From an uncultured Sphingomonas sp. (lineage in GTDB: Bacteria; Pseudomonadota; Alphaproteobacteria; Sphingomonadales; Sphingomonadaceae), in the NCBI RefSeq assembly GCF_936927845.1, contig NZ_CAKZHV010000060.1, positions 1-64,000 on the forward strand: a DNA stretch of 64,000 nt, given 5' to 3'. Made by a program: the position numbers and the translations under genes. A model generated the notes under the pieces. The model was not told the DNA's origin, ran no database searches, and worked only from the letters and a program-made list of their open reading frames with translations. This document shows positions 51,276 through 60,382 of this stretch, in pieces; positions within the stretch are counted from its first letter, which is position 1; the number at the start of each line of letters is the position of its first letter.

Positions 51276-52307
51276 TTACGCCGCGCGGGCGCGCAGCGCG
51301 TCGGCGGCCTCGTTCATCAACTGCGCGATGATGTCGGCGATCGGTTCCTCGCGGGTCACCATGCCGACCGACTGGCCCGCCATCACGCTGCCGTGCTCGA
51401 CGTCGCCGTCGATCACCGCGCGGCGCAGCGCACCCGCCCAGTAATGCTCGATCTCGAGCTGCGCCTCGGCCATCGCGACCGCACTCTCGTCCAGCCGCTG
51501 CGCGACCTCGCGCTGCTTGGCGGTGAACAGCTCACCGCCCGCATTCTTGAGCGCGCGCACCGGGATGACGGGCAGGCGCGGGTCGATCTGCACGCTCGCC
51601 ACCGCGTCGCGCGCGCTCGCGCGGATGAACGCGCGCTTGAAGTTCGGATGCGCCACGCACTCGGTCGCGCACACGAAGCGCGTGCCGAGCTGCACGCCTG
51701 CGGCACCCATGTCGAGGTAACCCGCGATCGCCTCGCCGCGGCCGATCCCGCCGGCGACGAAGACGGGTACCTTGTCCGCGATCTCGGGCAGCATCTCCTG
51801 CGCGAGCACGCTGGTCGACACCGGGCCGATGTGCCCGCCCGCCTCCATCCCCTCGATCACCAGCGCGTCGACACCGCTGCGGATCAGCTTCTTCGCCAGC
51901 GCCAGCGTCGGCGCGAAGCAGATGACCTTGGCGCCCGATGCCTTGATCGCCTCCAGCGAACCCTTGGGCGGCAATCCGCCCGCGAGCACGACGTGACCGA
52001 CGCCGTGGCTGGCGCAGACCGCAATCAGCTCGTCCAACTGCGGGTGCATCGTGATCAGATTGACCCCGAACGGCCGCTTGGTCAGCGCCTTGGTGCCTGC
52101 AATCTCCGCGTCGAGCAGCGCGGGCGTCATCGCGCCGCACGCGATCACCCCGAACCCGCCCGCGTTCGACATCGCGGCAACCAGGTTGCGCTCCGACACC
52201 CACGACATCGCGCCTGCCATGATCGCGACCTCGGACCCGAGAAAGGCGCAGCCGCGTTCCATGCGGCGGGACAGGCGATCGGCGCCGACGTTGTTCATCT
52301 CGTTCAT
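51276..52307 (-). CDS. Nitronate monooxygenase family protein
   Basis: A 343-residue NMO/2-nitropropane dioxygenase-type flavoprotein, which also resembles enoyl-ACP reductase FabK. It has IMAGAMSWVSERNLVAAMSNAGGFGVIACG at the N terminus, then EGMEAGGHIGPVSTSVL (with the catalytic His region) and VFVAGGIGRGEAIAGYLDMGAAGVQLGTRF for FMN phosphate. It may oxidise alkyl nitronates or act in fatty-acid synthesis. ATG 52307 is chosen over a TTG two codons earlier. It is divergent from yjbQ. Confidence 0.9.
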   Translation of the reverse strand: MNEMNNVGADRLSRRMERGCAFLGSEVAIMAGAMSWVSERNLVAAMSNAGGFGVIACGAMTPALLDAEIAGTKALTKRPFGVNLITMHPQLDELIAVCASHGVGHVVLAGGLPPKGSLEAIKASGAKVICFAPTLALAKKLIRSGVDALVIEGMEAGGHIGPVSTSVLAQEMLPEIADKVPVFVAGGIGRGEAIAGYLDMGAAGVQLGTRFVCATECVAHPNFKRAFIRASARDAVASVQIDPRLPVIPVRALKNAGGELFTAKQREVAQRLDESAVAMAEAQLEIEHYWAGALRRAVIDGDVEHGSVMAGQSVGMVTREEPIADIIAQLMNEAADALRARAA

Positions 52308-52344
52308 GGACAAGCCCTAGCGCGGGCGGCGCAATGGAGAAAGC

Positions 52345-52761
52345 ATGAAGCAGGCATCGGGCGAACTGGCGATCCAGACCCGCGGACAAGGGCTGGTCGA
52401 GATCACGGACGAGGTGACGCGCTGGCTGGACGGGCAGGCGATCGAGACCGGGCTGCTGACGGTGTTCTGCCGCCACACCTCGGCGTCGCTGCTCATCAAC
52501 GAGAACGCCGCCCCCGCCGTCCGCCGCGACATACAGCGCTATTTCGCAAAGGTTGCGCCTGAATCACGCGACTACGAACACGACGACGAAGGCCCCGACG
52601 ACATGCCCGCCCATCTGCGCACCGCATTGACGGACGTGTCGCTCTCAATCCCGATCGCACGCGGCGCGCCCGTGCTCGGCACGTGGCAGGGCATCTACCT
52701 GTTCGAACACCGCGCCGCACCGCACCGCAGGCGCGTCGCGCTCCACGTCATCGGCGAGTGA
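52345..52761 (+). CDS. yjbQ: YjbQ family protein (UPF0047)
   Basis: A 138-residue YjbQ/UPF0047 protein. Signature: FCRHTSASLLINENA, then DDMPAHLRTALTDVSLSIPI, and GTWQGIYLFEHR. Some members have thiamine-phosphate synthase-like activity, but the main role is not settled. Conserved His and Asp residues form a probable active site. AAGGAG-like sequence (GGAGAAAGC) precedes the ATG. Confidence 0.93.
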   Translation: MKQASGELAIQTRGQGLVEITDEVTRWLDGQAIETGLLTVFCRHTSASLLINENAAPAVRRDIQRYFAKVAPESRDYEHDDEGPDDMPAHLRTALTDVSLSIPIARGAPVLGTWQGIYLFEHRAAPHRRRVALHVIGE

Positions 52762-52767
52762 CGCTCC

Positions 52768-52850
52768 CGTCATCCCGGGCTTGACCCGGGATCCCGCTTG
52801 TTCGCGCCCGACCGATTGAAGCGGGGCCCCGGATCAAGTCCGGGGTGACG
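52768..52850. repeat. REP-like palindromic element, copy 5
   Basis: It begins CGTCATCCCGGGCTTG, has GATCCCGCTTG, and ends GCCCCGGATCAAG followed by TCCGGGGTGACG. It lies in the convergent gap between yjbQ and lysC. A fragment of the second repeat family (CTCCCCTCGCTTCCAGGGAG) follows at about 52890. Confidence 0.88.
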
Positions 52851-52955
52851 ATGGTGAAGCGCATTACTCAGGCGACATGCGCCAGCCTAATCTCCCCTCG
52901 CTTCCAGGGAGGAGAGCGCGTCAGCGCCCCACGAAGCGCCAGCGTTGAAAGCCCC

Positions 52956-54224
52956 TTACGCCGCCTCCGCGTCCAGCCCGTACGCCGTGTGCAGCACGCG
53001 CACCGCCAGTTCGGTCTCGTCCTCATGGATCAGCACGCTGACCTTGATCTCGCTGGTCGAGATGGCGAGGATGTTGATCCCGCGCGCGCCCAGTGTCTCG
53101 AACATCGTCGAGGCGACGCCCGCGTGGCTGCGCATGCCAACGCCGACGACGCTGATCTTCGCCACCCGCGTGTCGTGGATCAGCTCGCCGAAACCGATCT
53201 CGGCGCGCGCCTGATTGAGCGCCTCGATCGAGCGCGGCAGGTCGGCCGACGGCACGGTGAAGGTGACATCGGTCGCGCTGGTCGATCCGCTGCTCCTGTG
53301 CGCGATGTTCTGGATGATCATGTCGACGTTGATGTTCGCTGCCGACAGCGGCGCGAAGATCGCCGCGACCGAGCCGGGCTTGTCGGGCACGCCCGTCAGC
53401 GTGATCTTGGCCTCGTTCTTGTCGTGCGCGATGCCGGTGATGAGCTGGCGTTCCACGTCTTCGATCTCCTCTTCGCCCACGATCATCGTGCCGGGCAATG
53501 TATCCGCCGCGGGTGCATCCTCGCCGGTCAGCGAGGACAATACCTGCACGCGCACCTGTTCCTTCATCGCGAGCCCGACCGAACGCGTCTGCAACACCTT
53601 TGCGCCGACTGACGCCAGTTCGAGCATCTCCTCATACGTTACCTGACGCAGCTTGCGCGCGCGCGGCACGATGCGCGGGTCGGTGGTGTAGACGCCGTCG
53701 ACGTCCGTGTAGATGTCGCAGCGGTCCGCCTTCATCGCCGCCGCGACCGCAACCGCCGAGGTGTCCGACCCGCCGCGGCCCAGCGTCGTGATCCGCCCGT
53801 CTTCGCTCACGCCCTGGAACCCCGGGATCACCGCCACCTCGCCCGCCGACAGGCTCGCGTTCAGCGCTTCGGTGTCGATCTCCCCGATCCGCGCCTTGGC
53901 GAACGCCTGGTCGGTGTGGATCGGCAATTGCCACCCCAGCCACGACCGCGCGCTGACCCCGATCGCCTGCAGCGCGATCGCGAGCAATCCGCTCGTCACC
54001 TGCTCGCCCGAGGCGACGACGACGTCATACTCGCGCGGATCGTACAAGGGCGACGCCTCGCGGCAGAAGCCGACCAGCCGATCGGTCTCGCCCGCCATGG
54101 CGGAGACGACCACCGCCACCTCGTTGCCCGCGTCGTGCTCGCGTTTGACGCGCGCGGCGACCGAACGGATGCGCTCGATGCCCGCCATCGAGGTGCCGCC
54201 GAACTTCATCACGATGCGCGCCAT
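52956..54224 (-). CDS. lysC: Aspartate kinase
   Basis: The 422-residue product starts with RIVMKFGGTSMAGIERI, the KFGGTS nucleotide-binding motif. The kinase domain has SDTSAVAVAAAMKADRCDIYTDVDGV (about 155-180). Two ACT domains cover about 265-420 (ITLTGVPDKPGSVAAIF and ISVVGVGMRSHAGVASTMF) and allow feedback inhibition by lysine or threonine. It phosphorylates aspartate at the start of the lysine, threonine and methionine pathways. ATG 54224 is preferred to 54329, which would overlap ubiG. It is divergent from ubiG. Confidence 0.96.
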   Translation of the reverse strand: MARIVMKFGGTSMAGIERIRSVAARVKREHDAGNEVAVVVSAMAGETDRLVGFCREASPLYDPREYDVVVASGEQVTSGLLAIALQAIGVSARSWLGWQLPIHTDQAFAKARIGEIDTEALNASLSAGEVAVIPGFQGVSEDGRITTLGRGGSDTSAVAVAAAMKADRCDIYTDVDGVYTTDPRIVPRARKLRQVTYEEMLELASVGAKVLQTRSVGLAMKEQVRVQVLSSLTGEDAPAADTLPGTMIVGEEEIEDVERQLITGIAHDKNEAKITLTGVPDKPGSVAAIFAPLSAANINVDMIIQNIAHRSSGSTSATDVTFTVPSADLPRSIEALNQARAEIGFGELIHDTRVAKISVVGVGMRSHAGVASTMFETLGARGINILAISTSEIKVSVLIHEDETELAVRVLHTAYGLDAEAA

Positions 54225-54277
54225 GCCGCTGGTCCAAACGCCTTGGGGTAAGAGGGCGGTCCTGATAGGATCGCGCC

Positions 54278-55108
54278 ATGACGACCGCAACCGTAACAAC
54301 CGCGACGACCTCCAGCCCGGTTCACGCATCGGTGATTGACCGCGAGGCGGCGCATTTCGGGCGCATGGCGGCGGAATGGTGGGATCCGAAGGGTTCGTCG
54401 GCGATGCTCCACCGCCTCAACCCGGTCCGGCTGCGCTACATCCGCCAACGCGTCGACAGCCACTGGGATCTGGACGATCAAAGCTTTCAGGCGCTGCGTG
54501 GGTGCCGCGTGCTCGACGTCGGCTGCGGCGCGGGGCTGCTCGCCGAACCGCTCGCAAGGCTGGGCGCCAGCGTCACCGCGATCGACGCGGCGGGCGAGAG
54601 CATCTCGGTTGCGCGCGACCATGCCTCACGCCGCGGGCTCGCGATCGACTACCGCGTCGGCGGCGTCGAGGCAGCGGCGGGCGAGCGTTTCGACCTCGTC
54701 ACCTCGATGGAGGTGATCGAGCACGTTGCCGACCCCGTCGCCTTCGTGCGCGGGCTCGCCGACGCGGTCGCGCCTGGCGGCTTGCTCGTCATGTCGACGC
54801 CCAACCGCACCTGGCTGACCCGCCTGGCGTTGGTGGAGGGGGCGGAGCGCACCGGCGTCATCCCGCGCGGCACGCACGATTGGGACAAGTTCCTCACCCC
54901 CGAGGAACTCGCGGCGATGGTGCGCGACGCGGGGCTGGAGGTGATCGACACGACCGGGCTGATCCTGTCGGCGAGCGGGTTCGCGCTCGGTCAATCGACC
55001 ACGCTCGATTACTTCCTGACTGCACGGCGCGCAGACGAAGGATCGTCGCATCAAGTCGCCACGGTCACGCTGCCCAACCCGGTGGTGACCTCACACACAA
55101 CTGTATGA
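54278..55108 (+). CDS. ubiG: Ubiquinone biosynthesis O-methyltransferase
   Basis: The 276-residue SAM-dependent methyltransferase has CRVLDVGCGAGLLAEPLARLGASVTAID as motif I, then FDLVTSMEVIEHVADP and GGLLVMSTPNRT. The N-terminal part has AHFGRMAAEWWDPKGSS and MLHRLNPVRLRYI, specific to UbiG. It methylates two hydroxyls on the ubiquinone ring. It starts 53 bases from lysC. The C-terminal 30 residues are a variable tail. Confidence 0.95.
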   Translation: MTTATVTTATTSSPVHASVIDREAAHFGRMAAEWWDPKGSSAMLHRLNPVRLRYIRQRVDSHWDLDDQSFQALRGCRVLDVGCGAGLLAEPLARLGASVTAIDAAGESISVARDHASRRGLAIDYRVGGVEAAAGERFDLVTSMEVIEHVADPVAFVRGLADAVAPGGLLVMSTPNRTWLTRLALVEGAERTGVIPRGTHDWDKFLTPEELAAMVRDAGLEVIDTTGLILSASGFALGQSTTLDYFLTARRADEGSSHQVATVTLPNPVVTSHTTV

Positions 55109-55289
55109 GCGCTGCCGCGCAATCCGGTGAAGCAGGCTAATGAGCGATCAACGATTGGTGCTGACACTAATGCGGCGCACCAGACCTGCGTTTGGTGGTG
55201 CCTGAACGAACGTCATGAGGCGGTCGTAACCCTCGCCACCGCAACACGACCATAAGCTAGCGACTGCAGCGATAGACGAGAAAAGTTGA

Positions 55290-55520
55290 TTACCCGCGCG
55301 GCGACGCCTTCGCGGCCTTTGCCCATTGCGGCGCACTCGAACGGCAGGTCGCGCTGATCACCGGAAACGAAAGGTCGTTGTTGCGCGCGAGTGCCGCCGG
55401 CATCGCCGCCTGACACTGCGCCACGTTGCTGTAGCGCACCGTGTCGACTCGCGCCTCCGTGCACGCGGTGTTTGCATCACCGCAGCCCATGATCGCCATG
55501 ACGAAGAACGCAGCTTCCAT
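55290..55520 (-). CDS. Small cysteine-containing protein, exported, function unknown
   Basis: A 76-residue protein with a hydrophobic start (MEAAFFVMAIMGCG). The rest has four cysteines in all (MGCGDANTACTEARV, NVAQCQAAMP, ISATCRSSAP), which suggests disulfides in the periplasm. A GGAAAGGGCGG sequence precedes the ATG. It is divergent from the ABC transporter gene. Short proteins of this type recur in sphingomonads, but I do not know a function. Confidence 0.6.
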   Translation of the reverse strand: MEAAFFVMAIMGCGDANTACTEARVDTVRYSNVAQCQAAMPAALARNNDLSFPVISATCRSSAPQWAKAAKASPRG

Positions 55521-55664
55521 GATCCGCCCTTTCCTACGTCGTTCAAAACGCGGGATTAGTAGAGGGGTTCCATCTGCACTATTGACAAGCCTGGGGCTTT
55601 GCGCCGTTCCGGATCAACCCTGCGCGCATTGACGAAGCAGGTCGCGCACCCGACATCACGCGCA

Positions 55665-57482
55665 ATGCCTCCCGATCCGACCGTCAAGACCGGCCCGGAG
55701 CGTCCGCTGCTGCCGACGATCCGCCGTTTCCTCCCCGATCTGTGGCCCAGCGACGCGCCCGGCATGAAGCTGCGCGTGGCAGGCGCCATGACGCTCGTCA
55801 TCGCGTCGAAACTCGTCCAGGTCTATGGCGCGCCCTTCGCGCTCCAGGGCGCGATCGACGGGATGGGGGTCGCTACCACCCCCGTCTCGCTCGTGGTGCT
55901 GCTGATCCTCGGCTACGCCGCCGCGCGCTTCGGCTCGACACTGTTCGACAACCTTCGCAACACCGTGTTCGAGCGCGTCGGTCAGGAAGCGACCCGCCGC
56001 CTCGCCGCGCGCGTGTTCCGCCACCTTCACCAGCTATCGCTGCGCTTCCACCTCGAACGTCGTACGGGCGCGGTGACCAAGGTGGTCGAGCGCGGGACCA
56101 AGAGCATCGACACGATGCTCTACTTCCTCCTGTTCAACATCGCGCCGACGATCCTCGAACTCGCGCTGGTGCTCGGCATTTTCTGGGTGAAGTTCGGCTG
56201 GCCGCTCGTCGCCGCCACGCTGGTGATGGTCGCGGTCTACATCTGGTTCACGCGCATGGTGACCGACTGGCGCTCGAGCTTGCGCGAACGGATGAACGAC
56301 CTCGACACCGGCGCGGTCGCGCACGCGGTCGACTCGCTGCTGAACTTCGAGACCGTCAAATATTTCGGCGCGGAGGAGCGCGAGGCGCGCCGCTACGACA
56401 ATGCCATGCGCTCCTACGCCGATGCCGCGGTCAAGTCGGAGAACAGCCTCGCGTGGCTGAACGTCGGACAGGCGTTCATCACCAACCTGATGCTCGGCGC
56501 CGGCATGGCCTATGTCGCCTGGGGCTGGAGCCAGGGGCGCTTCACCGCGGGCAACGTCGTGCTCGTCTCGACGCTCCTGTCACAGCTGTTCCGCCCGCTC
56601 GACCTGCTCGGCATGGTCTATCGCACCATCCGTCAGGGGGTGATCGACATGGGCGCGATGTTCGACCTGATCGACACGCCGTCCGAGGTCACCGACGCCC
56701 CCTCCGCGCAGCCGCTGTCAGTGGCGCGCGGTCACGTCCGGTTCGAAAACGTACGCTTCGGCTACGACGCCGACATGCCGATCCTGAAAGGCATCGACCT
56801 CGACGTCGCGCCGGGCAGCACTGTCGCGGTGGTCGGCCCCTCGGGCGCGGGCAAGTCGACGCTCGCGCGGCTGATGTACCGTTTTTACGATCTGACCGGC
56901 GGGCGCATCACGATCGACGGACAGGACATCGCAGCAGTGACGCAGGCGAGCTTACGCGCCGCGATCGGCATCGTGCCGCAGGACACGGTGTTGTTCAACG
57001 ACACGATCGGCTACAACATCGCCTACGGCCGCGCCGACGCGACCCAGTCCGAGATCGAGGGCGCAGCCAAGGGTGCGGCGATCGCCGGGTTCATCGAACG
57101 CCAGCCCGACGGTTATGCGACACGCGTCGGCGAGCGCGGGCTGAAACTGTCGGGCGGCGAGAAGCAGCGCGTCGCGATTGCGCGCACCCTGCTCAAGAAC
57201 CCGCCGGTGCTGATCCTCGACGAGGCGACCAGCGCACTCGACAGCCGCACCGAGGCCGAGATCATGGACACGCTGGAGGCGATCGAGCGCGGGCGCACCA
57301 CCATCGTCATCGCGCATCGCCTGTCGACCATCGTCCACGCCGACCAGATCGTTGTGCTCGAGGCTGGGCAGATCGTCGAGCGCGGCACCCACGCCGAGTT
57401 GCTCCGTCGCGGCGGGCTCTACGCCGAGATGTGGGAGCGCCAGGCCAACGAACGCGAAGAGGCGGAAGCAGAGGCGGCGTGA
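55665..57482 (+). CDS. Atm1-type ABC transporter (fused permease and ATPase)
   Basis: A 605-residue half-transporter. Six membrane helices cover about 30-310; LRNTVFERVGQEATRRLAARVFRHL and FHLERRTGAVTKVVERGT are family hallmarks of Atm1/HMT1 exporters. The ATPase has Walker A GPSGAGKST, signature LSGGEKQR and VLILDEATSALD. Such proteins export glutathione-linked sulfur species or metal-thiol complexes as homodimers. ATG 55665 is chosen; the open frame extends upstream to a TTG at 55599 with no good ribosome-binding site. Confidence 0.92.
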   Translation: MPPDPTVKTGPERPLLPTIRRFLPDLWPSDAPGMKLRVAGAMTLVIASKLVQVYGAPFALQGAIDGMGVATTPVSLVVLLILGYAAARFGSTLFDNLRNTVFERVGQEATRRLAARVFRHLHQLSLRFHLERRTGAVTKVVERGTKSIDTMLYFLLFNIAPTILELALVLGIFWVKFGWPLVAATLVMVAVYIWFTRMVTDWRSSLRERMNDLDTGAVAHAVDSLLNFETVKYFGAEEREARRYDNAMRSYADAAVKSENSLAWLNVGQAFITNLMLGAGMAYVAWGWSQGRFTAGNVVLVSTLLSQLFRPLDLLGMVYRTIRQGVIDMGAMFDLIDTPSEVTDAPSAQPLSVARGHVRFENVRFGYDADMPILKGIDLDVAPGSTVAVVGPSGAGKSTLARLMYRFYDLTGGRITIDGQDIAAVTQASLRAAIGIVPQDTVLFNDTIGYNIAYGRADATQSEIEGAAKGAAIAGFIERQPDGYATRVGERGLKLSGGEKQRVAIARTLLKNPPVLILDEATSALDSRTEAEIMDTLEAIERGRTTIVIAHRLSTIVHADQIVVLEAGQIVERGTHAELLRRGGLYAEMWERQANEREEAEAEAA

Positions 57483-57729
57483 CCCTTCCTCTCTCCTCCC
57501 TGACAAGGGAGGGGCCGGGGGTGGGTAGGTGCAACACGAAGCGCCGCCGCCCGCAAGGGAACGCTAGCCCTCTCTTCTTAGGCAGGAAAGCAGCTCCCCC
57601 TGCGCAGCCGATCGTTCACCACACCGTCAGCCACCCTGCCCTAATCGTTGCACAACATTGCGCTTACCCTTGAAGCGCACCGCGCCCGGGTGCATCACAC
57701 GCACCATACACGCCCCAAGAGGAACAACG
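57483..57729. other. Gap with a second repeat family
   Basis: The 247-base gap has CTCCTCCCTGACAAGGGAGG (about 57493-57512) followed by GGCCGGGGGTGGGTAGG, a GGGAGG/CCTCCC-type repeat also found at 62158-62244 and partly at 52890. The remainder has no gene I can support, but AAGAGGAAC before 57730 is the ribosome-binding site of the peptidase. Confidence 0.55.
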
Positions 57730-59973
57730 ATGCGTCTGCTCGCTGCCACTGCCCTGATGACCCTGATGTCGACCACCGCGATCGCCCAGACGGCCGCGCC
57801 CAGCGCCGCAGCGAATACGGCGCTACCCGCCTCCAACCCGTTCGCGCAGCCCAGCACCCTGCCGCTTCAGGCGCCGCCGTTCGACCGTATCAAGAGCAGC
57901 GACTACGCCCCCGCGCTCCTCGCCGGGATGGCGCAGCAGCGCGCGGAGATCAACGCGATCACCCGCCACCGCTCGGCCCCGACGTTCGAGAACACGATCG
58001 CCGCAATGGAGCGTTCGGGCCGCCTGCTCGAGCGCGCCAGCATGGCGTTCTACGGCGTCGTCGGCGCCAACACCGACGACACGCTGCAGAAGACGCAGGC
58101 CGACCTCGCGCCGAAGTTCGCGGCGCATCAGGACGCGATCAACCTCGACCCGGCGCTCTTCGCGCGCGTGAAGACGCTCTACGACCAGCGCCAGTCGCTG
58201 CGCCTCGACCCCGAGCAATTGCAGGTCCTGACCCTCACTTACGAGGGGATGGTCCGCGCCGGCGCACAGCTCTCGGCGGCCGACAAGCAGACGCTCAGCC
58301 AGTACAACAGCCAGCTCTCGACGCTGGAGACCGCGTTCCAGCAGAAGCTGCTCGCCGCCGCCAAGGCCGGTGCGCTTGTCGTCGATGACCGTGCCAAGCT
58401 CGCCGGGCTGTCCGACGCGGAGATCGCCGCGGCCGCCGACGCCGCCAAGGCGCGCGGGCTGGACGGCAAGTACGTGCTGACGCTCCAGAACACGACGCAG
58501 CAGCCCGAACTCGCCACCATGAAGGACCGCGCGACGCGCGAGGCGTTGTTCAACGCCAGCTGGACCCGCGCGAGCAAGGGTGACGCGAACGACACCCGCC
58601 AGACGATTGCGCAGATCGCGCTGCTCCGCGCGCAAAAGGCCAAGCTGCTCGGCTTCCGAACCTGGGCCGATTACGTCCTTCAGGACCAGATGGCGAAGAA
58701 CCCGAAGACCGCGCTCGGCTTCATGCAGCAGCTCGGAACCCCGGTGGCCGCCGAGCAGCGCCGCGAGGCCGCCGAGCTCCAGGCGCAGATCAAGGCAACC
58801 GGCGGCAACTTCCAGTTGAAGCCCTGGGACTGGGACTTCTACTCGGAGCAGGTCCGCAGGGCGAAGTACGACCTCAACCAGGACGAGCTGAAACCCTATT
58901 TTGAGATCAACAAGGTGCTGACCGACGGCGTGTTCTACGCCGCCAACCAGCTCTACGGCCTGAACTTCAAGCGTCGCACCGATATCCCCGTCTACCAGCC
59001 CGACGTGATGGTCTACGAAGTGACCGAGGAGAATGGCGCGGTCGTCGGCCTGATGTATTTCGACTATTGGAAGCGCGACAACAAGAACGGCGGCGCGTGG
59101 ATGTCGAACTTCGTCAACCAGTCGCGGCTGAACGGCACCAAGCCCGTCATCTACAACGTCGCCAATTTCACCAAGCCGTCGGCGGGTCAGCCCGCGCTGA
59201 TCAGCTTCGATGACGTGACGACGATGTTCCACGAATTCGGCCACGCCTTGCACGGCCTGTTCGCCAACCAGACCTATCCCAGCGTCTCGGGCACCAACAC
59301 CGCGCGCGACTTCGTCGAGTTCCCGTCACAGTTCAACGAACACTGGGCGCTCGATCCCAAGGTGCTGCCGCACTACGCCGTCAACTACAAGACCGGCGCG
59401 GTGATCCCGCAAGCGCTTGTCGATAAGATCAAGCGCGCTGGCACGTTCAACTCGGGCTATTCGTTCGGCGAGGCGCTCGCCGCGGCCGAGATGGACATGA
59501 GCTGGCACTCGCTGACCGCGGCGCAAGGGCTGCAGAACGCCGATGCATTCGAGCAGAAGGCGCTCGCCGCCACCGGGCTCGACGTGGCGGACGTGCCGCC
59601 GCGCTACCGCTCGCCCTATTTCCTCCACATCTGGGGCAACGGCTATTCGGCCGGCTATTACGCCTATAGCTGGACCAAGATGCTGAGCGCGAACGCGTTC
59701 AACTGGTTCGAGCAGCACGGCGGCATGACGCGCGCGAACGGCCAGCGTTTCCGCGACATGATCCTGTCGAAGGGTCACACGATGGATTACGCGCCGATGT
59801 TCCGCGCCTTCAACGGTGCCGACCCGCAGGTCGCGCCGCTGCTGAAGGACCTGGGCCTGAACGCCGACGGCTCGCGCGTCGCGCCGAGCACCGGCGCCAC
59901 GCCCAACAGCGACGGCCCGGTCCCGACCGCGCCCGCCCCGCGCCCCCCCGCACCGGGCAAGATCGGCAAGTAA
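57730..59973 (+). CDS. M3-family peptidyl-dipeptidase (Dcp-like), exported
   Basis: A 747-residue metallopeptidase with signal peptide (MRLLAATALMTLMSTTAIA). The zinc motif is TMFHEFGHALHG, followed by the glutamate ligand region EFPSQFNEHWAL. It matches Dcp-type enzymes in length and in the late LSANAFNWFEQ. It removes dipeptides from peptide C termini in the periplasm. ATG 57730 has AGAGGA upstream; an earlier codon at 57658 lacks a signal peptide. The C-terminal Pro/Ala-rich tail (about 715-747) is unusual. Confidence 0.93.
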   Translation: MRLLAATALMTLMSTTAIAQTAAPSAAANTALPASNPFAQPSTLPLQAPPFDRIKSSDYAPALLAGMAQQRAEINAITRHRSAPTFENTIAAMERSGRLLERASMAFYGVVGANTDDTLQKTQADLAPKFAAHQDAINLDPALFARVKTLYDQRQSLRLDPEQLQVLTLTYEGMVRAGAQLSAADKQTLSQYNSQLSTLETAFQQKLLAAAKAGALVVDDRAKLAGLSDAEIAAAADAAKARGLDGKYVLTLQNTTQQPELATMKDRATREALFNASWTRASKGDANDTRQTIAQIALLRAQKAKLLGFRTWADYVLQDQMAKNPKTALGFMQQLGTPVAAEQRREAAELQAQIKATGGNFQLKPWDWDFYSEQVRRAKYDLNQDELKPYFEINKVLTDGVFYAANQLYGLNFKRRTDIPVYQPDVMVYEVTEENGAVVGLMYFDYWKRDNKNGGAWMSNFVNQSRLNGTKPVIYNVANFTKPSAGQPALISFDDVTTMFHEFGHALHGLFANQTYPSVSGTNTARDFVEFPSQFNEHWALDPKVLPHYAVNYKTGAVIPQALVDKIKRAGTFNSGYSFGEALAAAEMDMSWHSLTAAQGLQNADAFEQKALAATGLDVADVPPRYRSPYFLHIWGNGYSAGYYAYSWTKMLSANAFNWFEQHGGMTRANGQRFRDMILSKGHTMDYAPMFRAFNGADPQVAPLLKDLGLNADGSRVAPSTGATPNSDGPVPTAPAPRPPAPGKIGK

Positions 59974-59987
59974 CGCCTAACCAGCCA

Positions 59988-60019
59988 CCGTCACCCCGGG
60001 CTCGACGCCGGGGTGACGG
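59988..60019. repeat. Short REP-like hairpin between convergent genes
   Basis: CCGTCACCCCGG (59988-59999) and CCGGGGTGACGG (60008-60019) form a perfect 12-bp hairpin. It equals the outer arms of the longer REP-like element without its inner part, and sits between the stop codons of the M3 peptidase and the acetyltransferase. It may act as a bidirectional transcription stop. Confidence 0.75.
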
Positions 60020-60027
60020 GCGGCACC

Positions 60028-60300
60028 TCACCCCAGCATGTCGCGCGTCTCGGGGTGCTTCTCCATATACGCCCGCACGAAACGGCACTGCGGCACCACC
60101 TTCAACCCGCGATCGCGCGCGGAGTCGAGCGCCGCCTGGATCAGCTTGGATGCGACGCCGCGCCCCTCGATCTCGGGCGGCACCTCGGTATGCGTGAACA
60201 CGATCGTGTCGCCCTCCAACTGATACGCCGCGACTGCCCGGTACCCGTCGACGGTCAGTTCGAACTCCTGCTCGGCCTTGTTGTCGATCACGCTCTTCAT
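60028..60300 (-). CDS. GNAT-like N-acetyltransferase (YjdJ/Gtn family)
   Basis: A 90-residue short GNAT-type protein. It has EFELTVDGYRAVAAYQLEGDTIVFTHTEVPPEIEGRGVASKLIQAALD, where the GRGVASKL loop binds acetyl-CoA, and ends with VPQCRFVRAYMEKHPE. This minimal fold is the Gcn5-related YjdJ type. AGGGAAG precedes ATG 60300. It is divergent from recQ; the substrate is unknown. Confidence 0.9.
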   Translation of the reverse strand: MKSVIDNKAEQEFELTVDGYRAVAAYQLEGDTIVFTHTEVPPEIEGRGVASKLIQAALDSARDRGLKVVPQCRFVRAYMEKHPETRDMLG

Positions 60301-60382
60301 ATCGCTTCCCTTCGTCGCGAGCCCCAACGCCTCGCCCCGCTCGCCTGTTGCGCGACACGCCCGCAATACCGATAGGGATGCG